Below are positions 1-5,840 of a DNA stretch of 6,562 bases, in pieces (position 1 is the stretch's first letter; each line of letters starts with the position of its first letter). A program made the position numbers and the translations under genes. The notes below the pieces were generated by a model. It was given only the letters and a program-made list of their open reading frames with translations. It had not been told where the DNA came from and searched no databases. Source of the DNA: Jatrophihabitans sp. (GTDB lineage: Bacteria; Actinomycetota; Actinomycetes; Mycobacteriales; Jatrophihabitantaceae); NCBI GenBank assembly GCA_025966255.1, contig JAOPVG010000361.1:1-6562 (forward strand). The letters run 5' to 3'.

Positions 1-1
1 G

Positions 2-154
2 GGCGCGTTGGAGATGATCTCGGCCATGTCCGTGCTGCGCCGTACGCCGCGACTCGCCGACGTGACCGAAACCGCGGCCTTCCTCGCGTCCGACCGGGCC
101 GCGGGCATCACCGGCACGATGGTCAACGTGACCGCCGGCCTCGTTCTGCGCTGA
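2..154 (+). CDS. SDR family oxidoreductase, C-terminal fragment
   Basis: This is the last 50 codons of a gene whose start lies left of the window, ending in TGA at 152-154. The visible end reads AFLASDRAAGITGTMVNVTAG, close to the usual C-terminal stretch of classical short-chain dehydrogenases/reductases (F-L-x-S-D-x-A-x-x-I-T-G-x-x-x-x-V-x-x-G). These are cytosolic NAD(P)-dependent Rossmann-fold enzymes that interconvert alcohols and ketones on many small substrates. The cofactor glycine loop and the catalytic Ser-Tyr-Lys lie outside the window, so activity and substrate cannot be judged. The last residues have Thr-Ala-Gly where many relatives have Val-Asp-Gly-Gly. The next gene starts 26 bases downstream on the same strand, so the two are probably co-transcribed. 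Family assignment is fairly safe; anything more specific is not. Confidence 0.8.
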   Translation, partial: GALEMISAMSVLRRTPRLADVTETAAFLASDRAAGITGTMVNVTAGLVLR

Positions 155-166
155 TCGACCGACTCG

Positions 167-172
167 AAGGAG
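167..172 (+). promoter_or_regulatory. Ribosome binding site of the VOC protein gene
   Basis: AAGGAG lies 8 bases before the ATG at 181. It is the strongest Shine-Dalgarno match among the + strand starts here and fixes that start codon. The 26-base gap from the upstream SDR stop holds no visible promoter, which fits read-through from the SDR gene. Confidence 0.8.
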
Positions 173-180
173 ACTGCATC

Positions 181-581
181 ATGGACTGGAAGCTCGAACT
201 CGTACTCATCCCCGTCACCGACGTCGATCGCGCCAAGGACTTCTACGTCGAGAAGCTGGGCTTCGCGCTCGACGTGGATCACAAAGCCGGCGACAAGTTC
301 CGCGTCGTCCAGATGACGCCCCCGGGCTCGGCCTGTTCCATCTCGATCGGCACGGGCATCACGGACGCCGTGCCCGGTTCGGTGGTCGGACTCCACCTCG
401 TCATCAACGACATCGAGGCCGCCCACGCCCAGCTCGTCGAGCGCGGCGTGGACGTCGGCGACATCAAGCACATGACGCCCGAGGGTTGGCAGCCCGGCGT
501 CGACCCCATGCGCACCTCGTTCAACTCCTTCGCCGACCTGAAGGACCCGGACGGCAACACCTGGGTGCTGCAGGAGAAGCG

Positions 582-585
<4 letters not shown>
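181..585 (+). CDS. VOC family (glyoxalase/bleomycin-resistance fold) protein
   Basis: A 134-residue protein with the length and pattern of single-domain vicinal-oxygen-chelate proteins. The first beta-alpha-beta-beta-beta unit covers about residues 5-57 (DVDRAKDFYVEKLGF, then TPPGSACSISIGTG). The second runs from about residue 69 (VGLHLVINDIEAAHAQLVERG) to the typical end KDPDGNTWVLQ. Family members include glyoxalase I, dioxygenases and antibiotic-binding proteins. The close actinobacterial relatives I recall, with a LELVxxPVTDVDRAK start, are uncharacterised. His72 and Gln131/Glu132 sit near usual metal-ligand positions, but I cannot identify all four ligands, so metal-dependent catalysis is uncertain. 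The protein is likely cytosolic, with no signal peptide or membrane segment. It starts at an ATG with a good ribosome binding site, and its TGA overlaps the sigma factor's GTG, so the two are probably translated together. Such genes commonly sit beside ECF sigma factors with SnoaL-like tails. Confidence 0.85.
573..576 (+). promoter_or_regulatory. Ribosome binding site deciding the sigma factor start
   Basis: GGAG lies inside the last codons of the VOC gene, 5 bases before the GTG at 582. This favours GTG 582 over the in-frame GTG at 597, and over any start further upstream that would read deep into the VOC gene in another frame. Confidence 0.65.
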
Positions 586-1571
<986 letters not shown>

Positions 1572-1575
1572 GCGG

Positions 1576-2331
1576 TCAAGCCTCAGTCGGCGCCGGCTGC
1601 CCGGGACATCCAGTCAGGACGCGCGCGATCGCGTCGTGTTCGGCCGGCGTCATCCAGAGCCGGTAACGAGCCTTGATCGCGACCTGACGGGCGACGTACG
1701 CGCACCGGTACGTCTTGTTCGGCGGCAGCCACGTGGCGGCATCGCCGTCGCCCTTCGACTCGTTGGCCGGCCCGTCGACGGCGAGCAGTTCGATCGGGTC
1801 GTTGGCGAGGTCGACGCGACGCTGTTCGGTCCAGTACTGGGCGCCGGTCTGCCACGCGTTGGACAGGGCGACGACGTGATCGATCTGGACGGCGGTCGAC
1901 GTCTGCTGACCGCGGTGGAACGCGATCCGGGTGCCGGTGTAGGGATCGTCGAGCTGCCCGGTCAGGACCGTGCAGCCGCGGGTGTCGGGCTTGAGCACCG
2001 TGGTGGTCAGGTCGCGGCGGAGTATGTCGTTGCGCGTGTCGCAGCCGTTGTGCCCGAGCAGGCTGTTGTTGTTGTCCGTCCAAGCGGAGCCGAACTCGGC
2101 TCGGGCGTAGCCGGTCTTCGCGGCGCGTCCCTTGACGAGGACCGTGGCCAACAGGGCAGTCGCGCTCGACGCGTCCGGCGCCGGTCGAGACGCCGACCGG
2201 GACGTAATCCCGCTCGCGACTCCGGTCGCGGCGGTGTGGCTCGCCAGTGGCGGGCCGCCCGACTCGGCGCCGCAGCCGGCGACGAGCAGCAAGCCGACCA
2301 CGATCGCCACCGACCGAGGTGACCGGCTCAC
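1576..2331 (-). CDS. Predicted lipoprotein with HNH/DUF1524-type nuclease domain
   Basis: From GTG at 2331 this encodes 251 residues. The start gives an ideal lipoprotein signal: SRSPR, a hydrophobic stretch VAIVVGLLLVAG, and lipobox VAGC with Cys20. The protein is therefore probably exported and anchored to the outer face of the membrane. A small-residue linker to about 55 leads to the nuclease domain, which holds IDHVVAL at 150-156 (Asp151-His152, the likely general base and metal site), Asn177 in DLANDP, and NESKGD at 190-195, typical of actinobacterial HNH family proteins related to DUF1524/GmrSD C-terminal domains. Cys97, Cys120, Cys210 and Cys242 could form disulfides, fitting an extracellular protein. 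It lies 31 bases after the PLDc_N gene, probably in the same transcript; no clear ribosome binding site precedes the GTG. The reading frame stays open upstream, but that would bury the signal peptide. Substrate (own, foreign or environmental DNA) is unknown. Confidence 0.82.
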   Translation of the reverse strand: MSRSPRSVAIVVGLLLVAGCGAESGGPPLASHTAATGVASGITSRSASRPAPDASSATALLATVLVKGRAAKTGYARAEFGSAWTDNNNSLLGHNGCDTRNDILRRDLTTTVLKPDTRGCTVLTGQLDDPYTGTRIAFHRGQQTSTAVQIDHVVALSNAWQTGAQYWTEQRRVDLANDPIELLAVDGPANESKGDGDAATWLPPNKTYRCAYVARQVAIKARYRLWMTPAEHDAIARVLTGCPGQPAPTEA

Positions 2332-2362
2332 GATACGGCCAGCACCGCGCCGGCCGCGTCGC

Positions 2363-2752
2363 TCACGCAGTGGGACCGGCGCCGCCCTGAGGCTCCTCGC
2401 CCTGCTTGGTGTCGCGGGCCCGGCGCCGCTGCTCCTCAGCCCGCGCCCGCAGCCCGGCGAGGAAGTCCTCGTCGTCATCGGGATTCGACGGCCGCATCGG
2501 CGATCGGGCGGCCGGCCCCCAGCCGCGGTCGCCAGTGCCGCCCACGTTGCGAGCCCGGGCCTTCTCCGACCAGGGGCGCCCGGCGAACAGCCACGCGATG
2601 GAGCCGATGTCTACGAGCAGGATCACGATGAGCAGCCAGAACAGCTTGGGCAGATTGCGCACTTGCTTCTCGGGCGTGGTGATCACATCGATGATGCAGA
2701 AGATCCATACGCCGATGGCGATGACGCCCAGCGCTCCGTCGAACAACAGCAT
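2363..2752 (-). CDS. Small membrane protein with PLDc_N domain
   Basis: A 129-residue protein starting at ATG 2752. Two membrane segments lie at about residues 4-24 (GVIAIGVWIFCIIDVIT core) and 38-57 (KLFWLLIVILLVDIGSIAWLFAG), separated by a short polar loop (TPEKQVRNLP). The second segment ends in AGRP, as in PLDc_N proteins, the domain that precedes phospholipase D catalytic domains in cardiolipin synthases. No HKD motif follows, so this is a stand-alone membrane module with no predicted enzyme activity; such short versions are common in actinobacteria. Residues 60-129 are hydrophilic and probably cytoplasmic, with an acidic patch (NPDDDEDF) and an Arg/Glu-rich helix (AGLRARAEEQRRRAR). It is the first gene of a likely two-gene unit with the downstream nuclease lipoprotein. 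Function is unknown; domain call and start are well supported. Confidence 0.82.
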   Translation of the reverse strand: MLLFDGALGVIAIGVWIFCIIDVITTPEKQVRNLPKLFWLLIVILLVDIGSIAWLFAGRPWSEKARARNVGGTGDRGWGPAARSPMRPSNPDDDEDFLAGLRARAEEQRRRARDTKQGEEPQGGAGPTA

Positions 2753-2833
2753 TCGCTCTCCCGCGATCCGTGAGTAGGACAAGGCTACGCGCCGCGGTGA
2801 GTTGTGGCCCCGTGTCGCGGTAGGTTCGCGATC
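2753..2833. promoter_or_regulatory. Divergent intergenic region, presumed promoters in both directions
   Basis: These 81 bases separate the leftward PLDc_N/HNH pair from the rightward four-gene operon, so promoters for both should lie here or just inside the flanking genes. I see no strong -35/-10 pair. Weak candidates are TTGTGG at 2802-2807 with TAGGTT at 2821-2826 on the + strand (13-base spacing, too short) and TAGCCT on the minus strand without a matching -35. Promoter presence is inferred from gene orientation. Confidence 0.4.
2756..2762 (-). promoter_or_regulatory. Ribosome binding site of the PLDc_N gene
   Basis: On the minus strand GGGAGAG precedes the ATG at 2752; its GGAG core is 5 bases from the start. 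It sets the start here and argues against the longer open frame that continues upstream into the divergent Nif3-like gene. Confidence 0.65.
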
Positions 2834-4021
2834 GTGCCACTTCTCGGCGAGCTGATCACCGCCCTCGAGGGCTGGTTCGATCCGCGCTGGGCCGAGCCGT
2901 GGGACGCCGTCGGGCTCGTCTGTGGCGACCCCGACGAGCCGGTGAGCCGCGTGCTGCTCGCGGTCGACGCGGTGCCCGGCACCGTCGCCGAGGCGGTCGA
3001 CGCCGGCACGCAGCTGCTGATCACCCACCATCCGTTGCTGCTCACCGCAGTGCACGGCGTCCCGGCCGACAATCCGAAGGGCGGCCTCGTCCACCGGATG
3101 ATCCGCGCCGGCGTTGCGCACTACGTGGCGCACACCAACGCCGACGTCGCGTCGCCCGGAGTGTCCGACGCTCTGGCCACCCGGCTGGGGTTGGTCGAGC
3201 TGCGCCCGCTCGAGCCCCAGGCCGACGAGCCGCTCGACAAGCTCGTCGTGTTCGTTCCGACCGCCAACGCGGAGCCGCTGATCGACGCCCTGGCCGCGGC
3301 CGGCGCCGGCCGCCTCGGAAACTACGACCGGTGCGCGTGGTCGACCGAGGGCACCGGCACCTTCCGCCCCCAGAGTGGGGCGAACCCCACGATCGGATCA
3401 CTGGGCGACATCGAGCGGGTCGTCGAGTCCCGGGTCGAGATGGTGCTGCCTCGACGTCTGCGTGCGGACGTCATTGCCGCGATGCGGGCCGCCCACCCGT
3501 ACGAGGAGCCGGCCTTCGACCTGCTCGCCCAGGCGCGCGGGCCAGGCAGCCGCGGCACCGGCCGAGTGGGACAACTCCCGACCACCATGACGCTGGCCGA
3601 GTTCACCGCACACGCCGCGACCGTCCTGCCCGCCACCGCATGGGGCGTGCGGGCGGCGGGGAACCCGGCCCGGGAAATACGCACCGTCGCGGTCTGCGGC
3701 GGATCCGGCGGGTCGCTGGCCGAGGACGCCCGCCGAGCCGGCGCCGACGTCTTCCTGACCGCCGATCTCAAGCACCACCCGGCCGTCGAGGCCGTCACCG
3801 AACGCGGCGGAGACGGCATGGCGCTCGTCGATGCGGCGCACTGGGCCACCGAGGCACCATGGCTGGACGAGCTCGCCGGTGCACTCGAGGAACACTTCGG
3901 CACTACGGTGGACATCCGGGTGTCCCGACAGATCACCGATCCGTGGACGTTGCACATCCCGTCCCCTGCGAGCCCGGCGCCGCAGGAAAGTCAGCCCCAA
4001 GGGAGCCAGATCAGCACGTGA
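2834..4021 (+). CDS. Nif3-like dinuclear metal center protein (long form)
   Basis: A 395-residue member of the Nif3/YbgI/DUF34 family, conserved cytosolic proteins that form hexameric rings with a two-metal site; their reaction is unproven and the common label GTP cyclohydrolase 1 type 2 is not well founded. The N-terminal half shows WDAVGLVCGDP at 23-33 and LLITHHPLLL at 61-70 with metal ligands His65 and His66; Asp104 (HTNADVA) is a third. About residues 128-240 form the inserted PII/CutA-like domain (AAHPYEEPAFDL at 219-230). The C-terminal half has VAVCGGSGGSL at 286-296, and DAAHWATE gives His336 and Glu340. All five expected ligands are present. The tail (376-395) is Pro/Ser/Gln-rich. 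I chose GTG 2834 because its first residues align with the family; GTG 2804 is an alternative. It heads an operon and overlaps the next gene by GTGA. It corresponds to M. tuberculosis Rv2230c. Confidence 0.92.
   Translation: MPLLGELITALEGWFDPRWAEPWDAVGLVCGDPDEPVSRVLLAVDAVPGTVAEAVDAGTQLLITHHPLLLTAVHGVPADNPKGGLVHRMIRAGVAHYVAHTNADVASPGVSDALATRLGLVELRPLEPQADEPLDKLVVFVPTANAEPLIDALAAAGAGRLGNYDRCAWSTEGTGTFRPQSGANPTIGSLGDIERVVESRVEMVLPRRLRADVIAAMRAAHPYEEPAFDLLAQARGPGSRGTGRVGQLPTTMTLAEFTAHAATVLPATAWGVRAAGNPAREIRTVAVCGGSGGSLAEDARRAGADVFLTADLKHHPAVEAVTERGGDGMALVDAAHWATEAPWLDELAGALEEHFGTTVDIRVSRQITDPWTLHIPSPASPAPQESQPQGSQIST
3999..4005 (+). promoter_or_regulatory. Possible ribosome binding site of the zinc-ribbon gene
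   Basis: AAGGGAG lies in the last codons of the Nif3-like gene, 12 bases before the GTG at 4018. The spacing is longer than ideal, so it may assist re-initiation at the GTGA overlap rather than act alone. Confidence 0.4.
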
Positions 4022-4755
4022 ACGCCGATACCGCCATCCAGCTGCGGCTGCTTGACCTGCAAGCCGCAGACACTGCCCTCGCCCAGCTCGCCCACCGGCG
4101 TCGAACGCTGCCCGAGCTCGCTGCGATCGCCGACGCCGACCGGAACGCTGAGGCAATCCACAACGAAGTGGTCGAGGCGCAGACCGCGGTCGCGGACATC
4201 GAACTCGAACAGCGGCGCCTCGAGAACGACGTCGACACCGTCCGCACCCGCGCGTCCCGCGACCAGGCCCGGCTGGAGGCCGGCGGACTGCCGTCGCGCG
4301 AGCTCGAGGGCCTGCAGCACGAGATCGTCTCGCTGGCCCGACGCCAGGCGACGCTCGAGGACGAGCTGCTCGACGTGATGGAGCGGGCCGAGGATGCCGA
4401 GTCCACCCTCAGCGACGCGACGAAACGGCACGAAGCCGTGGTCGCCGAACGGAGCGATCTCGAGGCCCGGCGCGACGCCGCGTTCGCCGAGATCGATGCC
4501 GCCGCAGGCCAGCGCAGCCCCGAGCGGGACGGCATCGCCGCCGACATGCCGGCCGACCTGCTGAGCCTGTACGAGAAGGCGCGGGCCCACGGCGGCACCG
4601 GCGCCGCGATGGTGCGGCAGCGACGCTGCGAGGGCTGCCACATGGAACTGTCCGGCAGCGAGCTGTCGGCCGCTCGCTCCGCAGACCCGGACGTGGTCGT
4701 GCGCTGCGACAACTGCCGCGCGATCCTGGTCCGGACCGCCGAATCCGGCCTGTGA
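4018..4755 (+). CDS. Coiled-coil protein with C-terminal C4 zinc ribbon
   Basis: A 245-residue protein. Residues 5 to about 165 are rich in Glu, Arg, Ala and Leu with heptad-like spacing (LRLLDLQAADTALAQLAHR, later QHEIVSLARRQATLEDELL), predicting a long antiparallel helical hairpin. The C-terminal domain has CEGC at 204-207 and CDNC at 230-233, a four-cysteine zinc site. This is the C4-type zinc-ribbon family (zf-RING_7) that includes M. tuberculosis Rv2229c, Helicobacter HP0958 and Chlamydia CT398; the latter two have reported roles with sigma-54/flagellar regulation or secretion, which need not apply here. An adaptor or nucleic-acid-binding role is plausible but unproven. GTG 4018 overlaps the Nif3-like stop, and its own TGA overlaps the start of the RNase H fusion. 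The frame is open far upstream through the Nif3-like gene, but that part is Arg/Pro-rich and not real. Confidence 0.9.
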   Translation: MNADTAIQLRLLDLQAADTALAQLAHRRRTLPELAAIADADRNAEAIHNEVVEAQTAVADIELEQRRLENDVDTVRTRASRDQARLEAGGLPSRELEGLQHEIVSLARRQATLEDELLDVMERAEDAESTLSDATKRHEAVVAERSDLEARRDAAFAEIDAAAGQRSPERDGIAADMPADLLSLYEKARAHGGTGAAMVRQRRCEGCHMELSGSELSAARSADPDVVVRCDNCRAILVRTAESGL

Positions 4756-5840
4756 ACGCCGAGCAGGTGGTCGTCGAGGCCGACGGCGGCTCGCGGGGCA
4801 ATCCCGGTCCGGCCGGATACGGCGCGGTGGTCTTCGACGGTTCCACCGGGGCCGTTCTGGCCGAACGGTCCGAGCCCATCGGCCGCGCGACGAACAACGT
4901 GGCCGAGTACCGCGGGCTGATCGCGGGCTTGACCGCGGCGCGGGACCTGGGTGCCCGCCGGGTGTCGGTGCGGATGGACTCGAAGCTGATCATCGAGCAG
5001 ATGGCCGGACGCTACAAGGTCAAACACGAGTCGATGATCCCGCTGGCCCGCGAGGCCACCGAGCTCGTCCGCTCGTTCGACGAGATCACGTTCGAGTGGA
5101 TCCCGCGGGAGCAGAACAAGCACGCCGACCGCCTCGCCAACGAAGCCATGGACCGCGCCGCCGGCAAGACCCCCCGCCCGGCCCCGGCCGCCCCCGCAGC
5201 GGCGACCTGGGTGCCGCCGGCCGGCAAGCCCACTCGGCTCGTCCTGGTGCGGCACGGGTCCACGGTGCACTCGGCGGCCCGCCGCTTCTCCGGACGTAAC
5301 GACCTCCCGCTCGACGACGCCGGCGAGGTGCAGGCGGGCGCACTGGCCCATCGCGCGCCGTCCTTCGGTGACGTTGCCGCCGTCGTCAGCTCACCGCTGG
5401 TGCGCGCGGTGCAGACGGCCGATGCGATCGCGGTCCGGCTCGGTCTCGAGGTCGAAGTGATCGACGATTTCGCTGAAGCCGATTTCGGCCGCTGGGAGGG
5501 CTTGACCGCCGCCGAGGCACAGGCGAGCGACCCGGACGAGTTCGCGAAGTGGCGCGGCTCGCCGGATGCCGCGCCTCCGGGCGGGGAGTCGTTCACCGCG
5601 GTGGGTCTACGCGTGCGGCGCGCCCGCGAAGCCGTGATCGCCCAGCATCCGAACTCCACCGTCGTGGTGGTCACCCATGTGACACCGATCAAGCTGCTGG
5701 TGCGCTTCGCCCTGGACGCGCCGCCGTCGGCGCTGTTCCGCATCCACCTCGACACGGCGTCGGTGTCGATCGTCGACTACTCCACCGACGGCAACTCCTC
5801 GGTGCGGTTGGTGAACGACGTCAGCCACCTCGCCGGGTGA
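4752..5840 (+). CDS. Bifunctional RNase H / acid phosphatase (CobC-like) fusion
   Basis: A 362-residue two-domain enzyme matching M. tuberculosis Rv2228c in layout and length. Residues 5-135 are a type I RNase H, which cuts the RNA strand of RNA-DNA hybrids: DGGSRGNPGPAGYG at 11-24, NNVAEYRGL at 48-56, MDSKLI at 75-80 and NKHADRLAN at 122-130 supply Asp11, Glu52, Asp76 and Asp126, the complete acidic set. A Pro/Ala linker (about 139-160) joins a histidine-phosphatase domain: VRHGS at 166-170 with nucleophile His168, Arg167, SGRNDLPL at 180-187, Arg218 in SSPLVRAVQTA, Glu242, and His309 in VVVTHVTP. The closest named relatives are CobC alpha-ribazole phosphatases of cobalamin synthesis; acid phosphatase activity is known for the mycobacterial enzyme. 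Both active sites look intact. The GTG start overlaps the zinc-ribbon stop and the TGA overlaps the next start. The physiological phosphatase substrate is open. Confidence 0.95.
   Translation: MNAEQVVVEADGGSRGNPGPAGYGAVVFDGSTGAVLAERSEPIGRATNNVAEYRGLIAGLTAARDLGARRVSVRMDSKLIIEQMAGRYKVKHESMIPLAREATELVRSFDEITFEWIPREQNKHADRLANEAMDRAAGKTPRPAPAAPAAATWVPPAGKPTRLVLVRHGSTVHSAARRFSGRNDLPLDDAGEVQAGALAHRAPSFGDVAAVVSSPLVRAVQTADAIAVRLGLEVEVIDDFAEADFGRWEGLTAAEAQASDPDEFAKWRGSPDAAPPGGESFTAVGLRVRRAREAVIAQHPNSTVVVVTHVTPIKLLVRFALDAPPSALFRIHLDTASVSIVDYSTDGNSSVRLVNDVSHLAG

Noticed and set aside
1585..1598. Small palindrome AGTCGGCGCCGGCT near the convergent stops, as a terminator
   Set aside because: Stem of about five pairs including a G-T wobble, no T-tract, and inside the nuclease coding region.
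2762..2836. Repeated CGCGATC-(C)-GTG at 2762-2772 and 2827-2836 as possible operator repeats
   Set aside because: Only 7 bases identical before a one-base offset; CGATC/CGCG words are common in this GC-rich sequence.
2753..3133. N-terminal extension of the PLDc_N frame
   Set aside because: Would cross the divergent gene; the ATG at 2752 has a good ribosome binding site and begins the membrane module.
2899..4017. Open frame upstream of the zinc-ribbon start, continuous with it
   Set aside because: The translation is Arg/Gly-rich and overlaps the well-supported Nif3-like gene; family alignment begins at GTG 4018.
3322..4156. Overlapping minus-strand open frames opposite the Nif3-like gene
   Set aside because: Compositional shadows; all five metal ligands of the Nif3 family are on the + strand.
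4011..5351. Minus-strand open frame of 446 codons opposite the zinc-ribbon and RNase H genes
   Set aside because: Low-complexity Ser/Arg-rich sequence that mirrors the codons of two recognised genes; no motif of its own.
5549..5836. N-terminal extension of the GNAT-like frame
   Set aside because: Lies inside the phosphatase domain coding region and has Arg/Ser-rich composition; the GTG at the GTGA overlap is the natural start.
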